From Aliiroseovarius crassostreae (GTDB lineage: Bacteria; Pseudomonadota; Alphaproteobacteria; Rhodobacterales; Rhodobacteraceae), in NCBI RefSeq assembly GCF_001307765.1, contig NZ_LKBA01000004.1, forward strand, positions 248,001 to 312,000: a stretch of DNA of 64,000 bases, read 5' to 3'. The notes beneath the pieces are model-generated. The model made no database searches. It was given only the letters and a program-made list of their open reading frames with translations, and was not told the DNA's origin. Position numbers and translations under genes: made by a program. This document shows, piece after piece, positions 17,803 through 26,450 of this stretch (position 1 is its first letter; each line of letters opens with the position of its first letter).

Positions 17803-18192
17803 ATGGCTCGTGATAAGACCCGCATGAAGCGCAAAGAGCGCAAGAACATCGCGTCGGGCGTTGCCCACGTGAACTCCTCGTTCAACAACACCAAGATCCT
17901 GATCTCGGACGTGCAAGGCAACGCCATTTCGTGGTCGTCGGCTGGCACCATGGGGTTCAAAGGCTCGCGCAAGTCGACCCCGTATGCTGCCCAGATGGCT
18001 GCGGAAGACGCTGGCAAGAAAGCCCAGGAACATGGCGTGAAAACCCTGGAAGTCGAAGTTCAAGGCCCCGGTTCGGGTCGTGAATCGGCTCTGCGCGCCC
18101 TGGCTGCAGTCGGTTTCAACATCACCTCGATCCGTGACGTGACCCCGATCGCCCACAACGGCTGCCGCCCGCCGAAGCGCCGCCGCGTGTAA
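17803..18192 (+). CDS. rpsK: 30S ribosomal protein S11
   Basis: S11 (129 residues) lies in the platform near the mRNA exit and E site. [39 protein letters not shown] and the end [14 protein letters not shown] are diagnostic. It follows rpsM by 15 bases with a GGGAGGG site. No rpsD lies between rpsK and rpoA, as is usual in alphaproteobacteria. Confidence 0.98.
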   Translation: MARDKTRMKRKERKNIASGVAHVNSSFNNTKILISDVQGNAISWSSAGTMGFKGSRKSTPYAAQMAAEDAGKKAQEHGVKTLEVEVQGPGSGRESALRALAAVGFNITSIRDVTPIAHNGCRPPKRRRV

Positions 18193-18206
18193 TCGCAAAA
18201 AATTTC

Positions 18207-18239
18207 GCCGGGGAGCAGGTTTTCTGCCCCCCGGCTTTT
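18207..18239 (+). terminator. Terminator-like hairpin between rpsK and rpoA
   Basis: GCCGGGG (18207-18213) pairs with CCCCGGC (18229-18235), with inner GCAG/CTGC and one mismatch, followed by TTTT. It lies 68 bases before rpoA and may lower transcription into rpoA. Confidence 0.6.
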
Positions 18240-18306
18240 GTCGTTTTTCAACCTCGGGCGTCCTGCCTTAACGGAACATGGGGCAAGGACTGGAATGGAG
18301 GGACAC

Positions 18307-19323
18307 ATGATCCATAAGAATTGGGCAGAACTGATCAAGCCGACCCAGCTGGACGTGAAGCCGGGCAATGACCCCGCACGTCAGGCCACCGTTGTGGCGG
18401 AACCGCTGGAGCGTGGCTTTGGTCTGACCCTTGGCAACGCGCTGCGCCGCGTTCTGATGTCGTCGCTGCAAGGTGCCGCCATCACTTCGGTTCAGATTGA
18501 CAACGTTCTGCATGAGTTCAGCTCGATCGCCGGTGTGCGCGAAGACGTGACCGACGTGATCCTGAACCTCAAAGGTGTGGCCCTGTCGATGGAAGTGGAA
18601 GGCCCCAAGCGCCTGTCGATTTCCGCCAAGGGCCCGATGGTTGTAACCGCTGGTGACATCTCGGAATCGAATGGTATCGAGGTCCTCAACAAGGACCACG
18701 TGATCTGCCACCTCGACGATGGCGCTGACCTGTTCATGGAACTGACCGTCAACACCGGCAAAGGCTATGTCGCTGCCGACAAGAACAAGCCGGAAGACGC
18801 GCCGATTGGCCTCATTCCGGTGGATGCGATCTATTCGCCGGTCAAAAAAGTGTCCTACGACGTGCAGCCGACCCGTGAAGGTCAGGTGCTCGACTATGAC
18901 AAACTGACCCTGAAGCTGGAAACCGACGGGTCCGTGACCCCGGATGACGCCGTGGCATACGCTGCCCGCATCCTGCAGGACCAGCTGTCGATCTTCGTGA
19001 ACTTCGACGAGCCGGAAGCCGCTGGTCGCCAGGACGAAGATGATGGTCTCGAGTTCAACCCGCTTCTCCTGAAGAAAGTGGACGAGCTGGAACTGTCGGT
19101 GCGGTCGGCAAACTGCCTGAAGAACGACAACATCGTTTACATTGGCGATCTGATCCAGAAAACCGAAGCCGAGATGCTGCGCACCCCGAACTTCGGCCGC
19201 AAGTCGCTGAACGAAATCAAAGAAGTGCTTTCGGGCATGGGTCTGCACCTTGGCATGGATGTCGAGGAATGGCCGCCTGAGAACATCGAAGAGCTGGCGA
19301 AGAAATTCGAAGACCAGTTCTGA
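18307..19323 (+). CDS. rpoA: RNA polymerase subunit alpha
   Basis: RpoA (338 residues) dimerises to start RNA polymerase assembly; its C-terminal domain binds UP elements and activators. The N-terminal domain has [19 protein letters not shown] and [14 protein letters not shown]. The C-terminal domain has the [20 protein letters not shown] and [12 protein letters not shown] helices. The frame is open upstream, but the ATG at 18307 ([12 protein letters not shown]) has GGAGGG just before it and is the usual alphaproteobacterial start. Confidence 0.98.
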   Translation: MIHKNWAELIKPTQLDVKPGNDPARQATVVAEPLERGFGLTLGNALRRVLMSSLQGAAITSVQIDNVLHEFSSIAGVREDVTDVILNLKGVALSMEVEGPKRLSISAKGPMVVTAGDISESNGIEVLNKDHVICHLDDGADLFMELTVNTGKGYVAADKNKPEDAPIGLIPVDAIYSPVKKVSYDVQPTREGQVLDYDKLTLKLETDGSVTPDDAVAYAARILQDQLSIFVNFDEPEAAGRQDEDDGLEFNPLLLKKVDELELSVRSANCLKNDNIVYIGDLIQKTEAEMLRTPNFGRKSLNEIKEVLSGMGLHLGMDVEEWPPENIEELAKKFEDQF

Positions 19324-19396
19324 TCCGCGGAGCATTCCCAGCAAAAGTGGATACCGGTTTTGCGGTTCGGGAATGCGACCAACGATTATTGACAAG

Positions 19397-19428
19397 TTTC
19401 CGGGGGCGGCGTAAAGCGGCCCCCGAAA
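19397..19428 (+). other. Stable hairpin between rpoA and rplQ
   Basis: CGGGGGC (19401-19407) and GCCCCCG (19419-19425) pair perfectly, extended by TTT/AAA. There is no T run behind it. TTGACA at 19389-19394 could be a -35 box for rplQ, but the -10 candidate 17 bases on is weak. The rpoA-rplQ gap is 221 bases, long for this operon. Confidence 0.4.
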
Positions 19429-19544
19429 TGCTCGCAATAGCGAGGAACATCCGGGCAATCCTGCCCCAAGGAGAGGGACCGACACGCATCGGTTCACAGA
19501 CAAAGCATCGCTCATTCAAGAGCACCAAATGAAGGATTAAGAAA

Positions 19545-19967
19545 ATGCGTCACGCTCGTGGTTACCGCCGCCTGAACCGCACCCATGAACACCGTAAAGC
19601 CATGTTCGCAAACATGGCCGGTTCGCTGATCGAACACGAACAGATCAAAACCACCCTGCCGAAAGCCAAAGAACTGCGCCCGATCATCGAGAAAATGATC
19701 ACGCTGGCGAAACGTGGCGATCTGCACGCCCGCCGTCAGGCTGCTGCCCGTCTGAAACAAGACCAGCACGTGGCCAAACTGTTCGACGTTCTCGGCCCGC
19801 GTTTTGCCGAACGTAACGGTGGCTATGTCCGCGTTCTGAAAGCTGGCTTCCGCTATGGTGACATGGCGCCGATGGCCATCATCGAATTCGTTGACCGCGA
19901 TGTCGACGCCAAAGGCGCAGCTGACCGCGCCCGCCTGGAAGCCGAAGAAGTGGCTGCCGAGGAATAA
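19545..19967 (+). CDS. rplQ: 50S ribosomal protein L17
   Basis: L17 (140 residues) binds near the tunnel exit. [20 protein letters not shown], the [17 protein letters not shown] block and [20 protein letters not shown] are typical; the C-terminus is an acidic Ala/Glu tail. It is the last gene of the ribosomal cluster, followed by a strong terminator. Confidence 0.98.
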   Translation: MRHARGYRRLNRTHEHRKAMFANMAGSLIEHEQIKTTLPKAKELRPIIEKMITLAKRGDLHARRQAAARLKQDQHVAKLFDVLGPRFAERNGGYVRVLKAGFRYGDMAPMAIIEFVDRDVDAKGAADRARLEAEEVAAEE

Positions 19968-19998
19968 AGACCGATCCGGAGTAACCGGATCTCGTCGA

Positions 19999-20027
19999 AA
20001 AACCCCGCCTTTGGCGGGGTTTTTTTT
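19999..20027 (+). terminator. Intrinsic terminator after rplQ
   Basis: AACCCCGCC (20001-20009) and GGCGGGGTT (20013-20021) pair perfectly with a TTT loop, AAAA before and a run of eight T after. This ends the cluster. Confidence 0.95.
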
Positions 20028-20204
20028 ATGCTTGCGGGCAAGGGGCCGGCACGTATTGTGTCTGTGGCGCTCGGCGAGAATTCGCCAGTGTTATCAAGCG
20101 CCTGCCCAGAGGGGTGATGATTTTCAAACCAGTAATCGGACCAAGGCTTTCATTTTACAATGGAAAGGCGAGGGAGAATTGCGGTAAAGTCGCCCATAAG
20201 TTGT

Positions 20205-20234
20205 TTGACAAACCCTTTCTTTACAAAAATATAC
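20205..20234 (+). promoter_or_regulatory. Candidate promoter of the LuxR-type gene
   Basis: A perfect TTGACA (20205-20210) is followed by an AT-rich AATATAC segment 17-19 bases on, about 30 bases before the gene start. No LuxR-box dyad is evident. Confidence 0.5.
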
Positions 20235-20264
20235 GTCCAACCATTATGCAGAAAGCCAAATGAG

Positions 20265-20876
20265 ATGAACGATGTAAACGGATTGGATCAGGGTCTTTCG
20301 CGCCTGACGGAGCTGTCCCCCAAAGGTTACGCTTTGGGGTTGCACATTCGGTATGCCTCGGCCCATCTGATGATACAGACCTATGACGCAAGCTGGACCG
20401 AGGTCTACACCGAAAAGGGCTATATGCTGGGCGATCCCACCGTGTTCTGGGGCTTTGGAGAAGAAGGGGCGATTCGCTGGAGTGAGATTGAACTGCCTGA
20501 CCCCCATGGCATTCTGGATCAGGCCAAGGCCCATGGTCTGACCTATGGTCTGACCGTGTCCTACGGGCCCACATCCTCGCGCACCATTGGTGGGTTTGCC
20601 CGCAGTGATCGGGAATTTTCCGACGAAGAAATCCGCCAGATCCAGGATATCGTTCAGGAACTGCACGAAAAATCCATCCCGCCGGAACAGCTTACCTCGG
20701 CGCAGCGCATGGCCCTTCGCCTGATTGCCAAAGGCTCACGCCACGCAGAGGCCGCAGCCCTTCTGGGGATTTCCGAAAGTGCGCTGAAGGCCCGGCTGCG
20801 CTCGGCGCGCGAACGCCTGTTTGTGCGCACCACCGCCGAGGCGGTGCAGCGGGCGCAGGAATATAACCTGCTGTAA
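20265..20876 (+). CDS. LuxR-family regulator with autoinducer-binding domain
   Basis: This 203-residue regulator has an N-terminal autoinducer-binding-type domain (about 1-130) and a C-terminal HTH (about 140-200; TSAQRMALRLIAKGSRHAEA, then AALLGISESALKARLRSARE). Ligand-pocket aromatics are seen in YASAHLMIQTYDASWTEVY. No luxI-type synthase is in the window, so here it is a solo. It may answer an acyl-homoserine lactone made elsewhere in the genome. The ATG at 20265 is chosen after GAAAG; an open stretch upstream lacks family features. Confidence 0.88.
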   Translation: MNDVNGLDQGLSRLTELSPKGYALGLHIRYASAHLMIQTYDASWTEVYTEKGYMLGDPTVFWGFGEEGAIRWSEIELPDPHGILDQAKAHGLTYGLTVSYGPTSSRTIGGFARSDREFSDEEIRQIQDIVQELHEKSIPPEQLTSAQRMALRLIAKGSRHAEAAALLGISESALKARLRSARERLFVRTTAEAVQRAQEYNLL

Positions 20877-20988
20877 CCGGACCTGAGTAGCGCCCCTCTG
20901 CCCGATTTGCAGGCCGGTTTTCAGGGCGGGTTTCAGGACGGGGCGATTTGGCCTTTTCTCCCCTGCATGGGGGGCATAGTCTCACCCT

Positions 20989-22332
20989 ATGAGCGACCTT
21001 TTCGACACGCCTTCCGATCCAGATGCGCCCCCCTCCGCGCAGTCCGAAACCCTTGCGCCGCGCCCGCTGGCGGACCGGCTGCGTCCGCGATCTTTGGGTG
21101 AGGTGATCGGACAGGAGCAGGTGCTGGGACCGGAGGCCCCGCTGGGGGTGATGCTGGCGGCAAAGGCGCTGGGGTCGCTGATCCTTTGGGGCCCGCCCGG
21201 CGTGGGCAAAACCACCATCGCGCGGCTGCTGGCCCATGAGACCAACCTGCATTTCGTCCAGATCAGCGCGATTTTCTCTGGTGTGCCCGAGCTGCGCAAA
21301 GTGTTCGAGGCGGCAAAGATCCGGCGCCAGAACGGGCAGGGCACGCTGCTTTTTGTCGATGAAATCCACCGCTTCAACAAGGCGCAGCAGGACGGGTTCC
21401 TGCCACATATGGAGGATGGCACGATCCTGCTGGTCGGGGCCACCACGGAAAACCCGTCCTTCGAACTCAATGCCGCGGTCCTGTCACGGTCACAGGTGCT
21501 GGTGCTGACCCGGTTGTCCCTTGCTGACCTGGAGCGGCTGGCGCAACGGGCGGAAAAGGAACTGGATCGCGCTCTGCCGCTGGACGGACCCGCGCGTGAG
21601 GCGCTTTTGGAAATGGCCGACGGGGACGGGCGGGCGCTTTTGAACCTGATTGAGCAGGTGATGGCCTGGAAACCGCCCGCCGAGGGCGGCAAGCTCAACA
21701 CCGATCAGTTGTCAAAGCGCCTGATGAAACGCGCCGCCATCTATGACAAATCCGGCGACGAACATTACAACCTGATTTCCGCCCTGCACAAATCCATTCG
21801 CGGATCCGACCCGGATGCGGCCCTTTACTGGCTGGCCCGGATGCTGGAGGGCGGCGAAGATCCGCGCTACCTTGCCCGCCGCCTGACCATGATGTCGACC
21901 GAGGATATCGGCCTTGCCGATCCGCAGGCCAACACCGTGTGCCTGAATGCCTGGCAGACCTATGAGCGTCTGGGCAGCCCCGAGGGAGAGCTGGCGCTGG
22001 CCAATGCCGCCGTCTATCTGGCCCTCGCCCCGAAATCCAATGCGGTCTATGTGGGCATCAAGGCGGCGCGCCGGGCGGCGAAGAAAACCGGCTCGGAACC
22101 CCCGCCGAAACACATCCTCAACGCGCCAACCGCACTGATGGAAGATCAGGGCTATGGGGCGGGCTATGAATATGATCACGACGCGCCGGACGGGTTTTCG
22201 GGCCAGAACTATTTCCCGGATGGGATGAAGCGTGGCGTTTACTATCTGCCGGTCGAGCGCGGGTTTGAGCGTGAACTCAAGCGCCGGTCCGATTATTTCG
22301 CCAAGCTGCGGGGCAAGCGAAACCGGGACTAG
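20989..22332 (+). CDS. rarA: Replication-associated recombination protein A (AAA+ ATPase)
   Basis: RarA (MgsA, 447 residues) is a clamp-loader-like AAA+ ATPase acting at stalled forks. Walker A is GPPGVGKTT (residues 68-76), Walker B LLFVDEIHRFN (120-130), and sensor 1 follows in VGATTENPSFELN. The C-terminal half has the family tetramerisation region (YDKSGDEHYNLISALHKSIR, then GADP-like GSDPDAALYWLARM). It lies 112 bases after the LuxR gene. Confidence 0.96.
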   Translation: MSDLFDTPSDPDAPPSAQSETLAPRPLADRLRPRSLGEVIGQEQVLGPEAPLGVMLAAKALGSLILWGPPGVGKTTIARLLAHETNLHFVQISAIFSGVPELRKVFEAAKIRRQNGQGTLLFVDEIHRFNKAQQDGFLPHMEDGTILLVGATTENPSFELNAAVLSRSQVLVLTRLSLADLERLAQRAEKELDRALPLDGPAREALLEMADGDGRALLNLIEQVMAWKPPAEGGKLNTDQLSKRLMKRAAIYDKSGDEHYNLISALHKSIRGSDPDAALYWLARMLEGGEDPRYLARRLTMMSTEDIGLADPQANTVCLNAWQTYERLGSPEGELALANAAVYLALAPKSNAVYVGIKAARRAAKKTGSEPPPKHILNAPTALMEDQGYGAGYEYDHDAPDGFSGQNYFPDGMKRGVYYLPVERGFERELKRRSDYFAKLRGKRNRD

Positions 22333-22403
22333 GGGCGCTGCCATGCGACCCGCGGGAAAGGTATGACCGGAAAACAAGGCCAGAGCATAAGGAGCATCGC
22401 GTG

Positions 22404-23027
22404 ATGAAGCCCGTAACCCCAGACACACTGCCCGAGGGTATTGTTTGGCGGCGGATCTGGGATCCGGCGCTGCGTGTGTTTCACTGGCTTTTTGCCGGGG
22501 CGGTCCTTCTGGCATGGGGCCTGGGCAAATGGGGCCCGGCGGTCATGACAGTGCATTACTACGTGGGCTATCTGGTGATTGGCCTTCTGGTGTTTCGCCT
22601 GATCTGGGGGCTGGTTGGGCCGGCCCCCGCCCGGTTCACCCACTTCCTGTTTGGTCCGGCGACCACATTGCGTTACCTGACGCGCTTGCCCAAGCGGCAG
22701 CCAAGCTATTGGCCCGGCCACAACCCGCTTGGCGCTCTGTCCGTATTTGCGCTTCTGGGCCTCGTGGGGCTGCAGGTGGCCTCTGGCCTGTTTTCCGACC
22801 CGGATGATTATCTGAATGTCGGGCCGCTTGCCGGTCTGGTCGAGTTTGAAACCGCCCGCTGGGCCAATGGTTGGCATCACCGGCTGTCGACCCTGCTGGC
22901 GGTGATCGTCGGCCTGCATGTGGGGGCGGTTCTGTTTTACCGGATCTGGAAGCGCGAGGATCTGGTGCGCCCGATGATCACCGGCAAAAAAGCGGTGCGA
23001 AAGGATGGCACACCCCCTGCGCAATAA
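22404..23027 (+). CDS. Cytochrome b561 family membrane protein
   Basis: A 207-residue integral membrane protein with four main hydrophobic helices. Haem-ligand histidines are likely in LRVFHWLFAGAVLLAW, VHYYVGYLVIGLLVFRLIWG and NGWHHRLSTLLAVIVGLHVG. W and R residues after helix 2 (FRLIWGLVGP) are typical of the bacterial cytochrome b561/hydrogenase b subunit fold. It probably passes electrons in the inner membrane. GTG at 22401 and ATG at 22404 are both possible; AAGGAG (22389-22394) serves either. The stop is directly at the edge of a family 2 repeat. Confidence 0.9.
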   Translation: MKPVTPDTLPEGIVWRRIWDPALRVFHWLFAGAVLLAWGLGKWGPAVMTVHYYVGYLVIGLLVFRLIWGLVGPAPARFTHFLFGPATTLRYLTRLPKRQPSYWPGHNPLGALSVFALLGLVGLQVASGLFSDPDDYLNVGPLAGLVEFETARWANGWHHRLSTLLAVIVGLHVGAVLFYRIWKREDLVRPMITGKKAVRKDGTPPAQ

Positions 23028-23127
23028 AGCGGTTCGGGATAAACTTGAGACACATGGTTATTCCGAAACGCCCACGCCATTGAGGCCTCTTGCAGCGGCC
23101 CTGTGTCAGGTTAAAACCGAAACGCTT
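23026..23127 (+). repeat. Repeat family 2, copy R1
   Basis: The 102 bp run starts AAAGCGGTTCGGGAT in the stop codon of the cytochrome gene and ends TTAAAACCGAAACGCTT. It matches the reverse complement of 42852-42964 along its length, apart from a gap of about 11 bases and a few substitutions. The outer ends are inverted (AAAGCG...TTCGG and CCGAAACGCTT). A partial copy is at 53509 and a diverged one at 58345. No coding role is likely. Confidence 0.85.
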
Positions 23128-23196
23128 CAGGCCCGCTCCTTGCGCAAAACATCTGTTGCGCTTGACAACAGGGCGCGCGCGGCGCAGTCAGGCCCC

Positions 23197-23574
23197 ATGA
23201 TGACACATCTTCTTCAAGTGGCCCTTGGCGGGGCAATCGGCGCCTCCATGCGCTATCTGACCAATGTCGGTGCAATGCGCGCCTTTGGACCGGGGTTCCC
23301 TTCGGGCACCATGGTGGTGAACGTGCTGGGCGCGTTCCTGATGGGCGTGCTGATGGTAACTATTGCCAAGAAAGGCGGCCAGCATCTGGCACCTTTCCTG
23401 ATGACCGGCGTGCTTGGCGGCTTCACCACCTTCTCGGCATTCTCACTCGACGCGCTGACGCTCTATGAACGCGGCGAACACGGGCTGGCACTGGGCTATG
23501 TGCTGGCCTCGGTCGGCCTGTCGCTGGCGGCGATTGTGGCGGGGGTCTTTGCCACCCGTATGGTGCTGGCATGA
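23197..23574 (+). CDS. crcB: Fluoride channel CrcB/Fluc
   Basis: CrcB (125 residues) is a small four-helix membrane protein that dimerises into a fluoride exporter. GGAIGASMRYL (about 10-20), FPSGTMVVNVLGAFLMGVL with the conserved N, and GVLGGFTTFSAFSLD with the phenylalanine-box are all present. The open frame extends upstream into the repeat, but the ATG at 23197 begins the protein family. It overlaps the pseudouridine synthase by 4 bases. No fluoride riboswitch was recognised. Confidence 0.95.
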   Translation: MMTHLLQVALGGAIGASMRYLTNVGAMRAFGPGFPSGTMVVNVLGAFLMGVLMVTIAKKGGQHLAPFLMTGVLGGFTTFSAFSLDALTLYERGEHGLALGYVLASVGLSLAAIVAGVFATRMVLA

Positions 23575-24626
23575 GCGGCGTGCAGAAGATCACCATCGGC
23601 CCGGGCGAGGCCGAGCAGCGTCTGGATCGCTGGGTCAAGCGGCTCTTTCCCCATGTGGGGCAGGGGCGGATCGAAAAGGGCTGCCGCAAGGGCGAGTTCC
23701 GCGTGGATGGCGCCAAGGCCAAACCCTCGACCCGCGTGGGGCCGGGCACGGAGGTGCGCCTCCCGCCGCTGCCATTGCCGGAAGAGGGCGACGCGCGTCC
23801 CGCCGCCAAGCCCAAGGCGAAACCCAAGGTGAGTGACGCCGACGCGAAGATGATCCAGTCCTGTGTGATCTATCGCGATGACCACATTCTGGCGATCAAC
23901 AAGCCGCCCGGCCTGCCCACACAAGGCGGGTCGAAACAGAAACGCCATGTGGACGGGCTCGCGGAAGCGCTGAAGTTCGACTACGAGGAAAAGCCACGTC
24001 TGGTGCATCGACTGGATAAGGACACCTCGGGTGTGCTGCTTCTGGCGCGCACGCAGGCGGCGGCCTCGGGGCTGACCGCTGCGATCCGCCACAAGGAAAC
24101 CCGCAAGATTTACTGGGCGGTGGTGGCTGGCGTGCCTGTGCCCTATCTGGGCGAGATCCGCTTTGGTCTGGTCAAGGCCGGCGGTGGCGGGTCCGGTCAG
24201 GGCGAGAAAATGCACGCCGTGCATCCGCGCGACATGTCGACCACCCCCGGTGCCAAACGCGCGCACACGCTGTATGCCACGCTGTTTCGCGTGGCGTCCC
24301 GTGCCGCCTGGGTGGCGATGGAGCCGATCACCGGCCGCACCCACCAGCTGCGCGCCCATATGGCCGAAATTGGCCACCCGATCATTGGCGATGGCAAATA
24401 TGGCGGCTCTGGACAGGAAAACCTTGGCGATGGCTGGGGCGCGATGATGGGCGGGGTGATCTCGAAAAAACTGCACCTGCACGCGCGCTCGATGAGCTTT
24501 CAGCATCCGGTGACCAAGAAACCGATCACCGTGACCGCAGACCTGCCGGATCATATGGCGCAGACCTTTGACACGCTGGGCTGGACCCCGGATCTTGCCG
24601 CCGATGACCCGTTTGAGGCGCTGTGA
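23571..24626 (+). CDS. RluA-family pseudouridine synthase (RluC/RluD type)
   Basis: This 351-residue enzyme isomerises uridines, most likely in 23S rRNA. An S4-like RNA-binding domain comes first (about 10-70; RLDRWVKRLFPHVGQGRIEK). The catalytic domain has the HRLDKDTSGVLLLAR motif (about 145-159) with the nucleophilic aspartate, and GRTHQLRAHMAEIGHPIIGD downstream. A Lys/Pro linker (PAAKPKAKPK) joins them. It is longer than E. coli RluC, with a Gly-rich insertion (KAGGGGSGQGEK). I leave the symbol open between rluC and rluD. It is translationally coupled to crcB. Confidence 0.93.
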   Translation: MSGVQKITIGPGEAEQRLDRWVKRLFPHVGQGRIEKGCRKGEFRVDGAKAKPSTRVGPGTEVRLPPLPLPEEGDARPAAKPKAKPKVSDADAKMIQSCVIYRDDHILAINKPPGLPTQGGSKQKRHVDGLAEALKFDYEEKPRLVHRLDKDTSGVLLLARTQAAASGLTAAIRHKETRKIYWAVVAGVPVPYLGEIRFGLVKAGGGGSGQGEKMHAVHPRDMSTTPGAKRAHTLYATLFRVASRAAWVAMEPITGRTHQLRAHMAEIGHPIIGDGKYGGSGQENLGDGWGAMMGGVISKKLHLHARSMSFQHPVTKKPITVTADLPDHMAQTFDTLGWTPDLAADDPFEAL

Positions 24627-24680
24627 GCGGGATGACCTTCACAGACGGCTCAAGAGATGAGCGCACCGCGTGGGGCGAAG

Positions 24681-24815
24681 CCACACGGCGCCCGACCCTC
24701 CCCCCGGGAGGGCGCATTTCTGCTGTCGCTGCATATATGACCGCTTTGCCGGATGGGACCTGTGCCCCTCTCATGGACGACATGATGCGCCCACCCAGGG
24801 TCGGGCGCCGTGTGG
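24681..24815 (+). repeat. Repeat family 1, copy B
   Basis: The 135 bp element has the longest ends of the family: a 19-bp perfect inverted repeat, CCACACGGCGCCCGACCCT (24681-24699) and its complement (24797-24815). The CCCTCCCCCCGGGAGGG hairpin and CGCATTT follow the 5' end. It lies between the pseudouridine synthase gene and the HAD phosphatase gene, 9 bases before the latter's start. Confidence 0.88.
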
Positions 24816-24824
24816 AGGACCAAC

Positions 24825-25508
24825 ATGTCTGACCTGAAACTCGTCGTCTTTGATGTCGACGGCACGCTGATCGACAGTCAGGATTTCATCGTCGAAGCCA
24901 TGTCGCGGGCCTTTGCAGAGATGGGGGTTGCAATCCCGACCCGCAAAGAGATCCTGTCGATTGTCGGCCTGTCGCTGCATGATGCCATTGCCACGCTGGT
25001 GCCAGCCATGCCGGAACCGGATGTGGCGCGCGCGGCTGAGGGCTACAAGGACATGTTCATCAAGCTGCGCGCGGAAAAAGGCGGTGAGGCCGCCGCGCCG
25101 ATGTATCCCGGTGCCCGCGCGGTGCTGGAACAGTTGCATGCGCGCGACGAGGTGCTGCTTGGGGTCGCCACCGGCAAGGCAAAGCGCGGTCTGGATCACG
25201 CCTATCAGGCGCATGATATCGGGCATTTCTTCCTGACCAGCCAGACCGCCGACAACCACCCGTCAAAACCGCACCCATCGATGCTGCATGCCACCCTGGC
25301 CGAGACCGGGGCCGATGCGCAGCGGGCGGTGATGATTGGTGACACCACATTTGATATCGCCATGGGGGTCGCCGCCGGTTTCCGCACGATCGGTGTGACC
25401 TGGGGCTATCATGACACGCAACAATTGCTGGCGGCAGGTGCGGATCTGCTGATCGACAGTTATGACGCGCTGATACCGGCGCTTGAGACATTATGGGGGA
25501 TGGAATGA
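24825..25508 (+). CDS. HAD-superfamily phosphatase (Gph/PGP-like)
   Basis: A 227-residue HAD subfamily IA hydrolase. Motif I is DVDGT at residues 10-14 (nucleophile D10, acid D12), motif II ATGKAKRG near 111, motif III K in SKPHPSML, and motif IV GDTTFDI. The cap is helical. Substrate is uncertain; phosphoglycolate or a related small phosphate ester is possible. The ATG at 24825 follows repeat B by 9 bases, so the usual ribosome site may be part of the repeat edge (GGAGGAC). The stop overlaps the Atp12 start. Confidence 0.9.
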   Translation: MSDLKLVVFDVDGTLIDSQDFIVEAMSRAFAEMGVAIPTRKEILSIVGLSLHDAIATLVPAMPEPDVARAAEGYKDMFIKLRAEKGGEAAAPMYPGARAVLEQLHARDEVLLGVATGKAKRGLDHAYQAHDIGHFFLTSQTADNHPSKPHPSMLHATLAETGADAQRAVMIGDTTFDIAMGVAAGFRTIGVTWGYHDTQQLLAAGADLLIDSYDALIPALETLWGME

Positions 25509-26215
25509 GCGGTTGGGCTGCGAAACGTTTTTGGAAACAGGCAGAGGTGGCAGAGGTCGAGGGCGGGTTTTCCGTCATCCTTGACGGGCGTGCCATCAAG
25601 ACCCCGGCCAAAACCCCTTTCGTCGTGCCAACCCGCGTGATGGCCGAGGCGATCGCCGCTGAATGGGACGCGCAGGGGGACAAGATCGACCCCAACACCA
25701 TGCCGGTCACCCGCACCGCCAACTCGGCCATCGACAAGGTGGCCACGCAATTTGCCGAGGTGGCCGATATGATGGCGGCCTATGGCGACAGTGATCTGCT
25801 CTGTTACCGCGCCACCCACCCGCAGGAGCTGATCGACCGTCAGGCGGCAAAATGGGACCCGGTTCTGGACTGGGCCGCAACCGCGCTTGAGGCGCGACTC
25901 ACACCGGTTTCCGGGGTGATTCACGCCCCCCAGGATGCGGCTGCGATCGCGCGTCTGACCGGGCGGGTGCACCGGTTTACCCCGTTTGAGCTGGCGGCCT
26001 TTCACGATCTTGTCGGCATTTCCGGCTCACTTGTGCTGGCATTTGCGGTCACCGAGGGACATCTGGAGGCGGAAGAGGCGTGGAACCTGTCCCGGCTGGA
26101 TGAAAAATGGCAAGAAGAACAATGGGGCGAAGATGAAGAGGCCACGGCGCAGGCTGACATCAAACGTGGTGAATTCCTCCATGCTTCGCGGTTTTTCCGA
26201 CTTTGCGCCGGATAA
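25505..26215 (+). CDS. ATP12 family F1-ATPase assembly chaperone
   Basis: This 236-residue protein matches Atp12, which in mitochondria chaperones the F1 alpha subunit; alphaproteobacterial homologues are taken to do the same in the cytoplasm. ILDGRAIKTPAKTPFVVPT and EWDAQGDKIDPNTMPVTRTANSA-type blocks (here in two parts around residues 28-70) and SDLLCYRATHPQEL are hallmark segments. It overlaps the phosphatase gene by 4 bases (ATGA). Confidence 0.93.
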   Translation: MSGWAAKRFWKQAEVAEVEGGFSVILDGRAIKTPAKTPFVVPTRVMAEAIAAEWDAQGDKIDPNTMPVTRTANSAIDKVATQFAEVADMMAAYGDSDLLCYRATHPQELIDRQAAKWDPVLDWAATALEARLTPVSGVIHAPQDAAAIARLTGRVHRFTPFELAAFHDLVGISGSLVLAFAVTEGHLEAEEAWNLSRLDEKWQEEQWGEDEEATAQADIKRGEFLHASRFFRLCAG

Positions 26216-26450
26216 ATCCGTCACCTTGACGAAAGCGCCCGCAACCGCTGCGTTAGTGTCTGACAGAACTTGTCGCCTTCCCCAGGGTCACCCATCTATA
26301 ATTTCGATGTAACCCTTGACGAAAACTGATGAATTCGCCCAAACTCCCCCCACGCTGGGAGGGGGAGTGCCCTTTCGCAACCATATCCACGGCCGCAAAG
26401 GCCGTAAAAATGCGCCCCATAAAAGGGGTGAAACTCAGGAAGAGGTAAAC
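26216..26450 (+). promoter_or_regulatory. Leader region of aapJ
   Basis: The 235-base spacer holds TATAAT at 26297-26302 (candidate -10, no clear -35 at 17 bases), two copies of CTTGACGAAA about 90 bases apart (near 26225 and 26315), and a strong hairpin ACTCCCCC/GGGGGAGT (26342-26367) without a T run. AGGAAGAGG precedes the aapJ ATG. Nutrient-controlled transcription is likely, but no known operator is recognised. Confidence 0.4.

Noticed and set aside
23127-23197. Fluoride riboswitch before crcB
   Set aside because: The leader is mostly a dispersed repeat, and I could not find the conserved pseudoknot elements.
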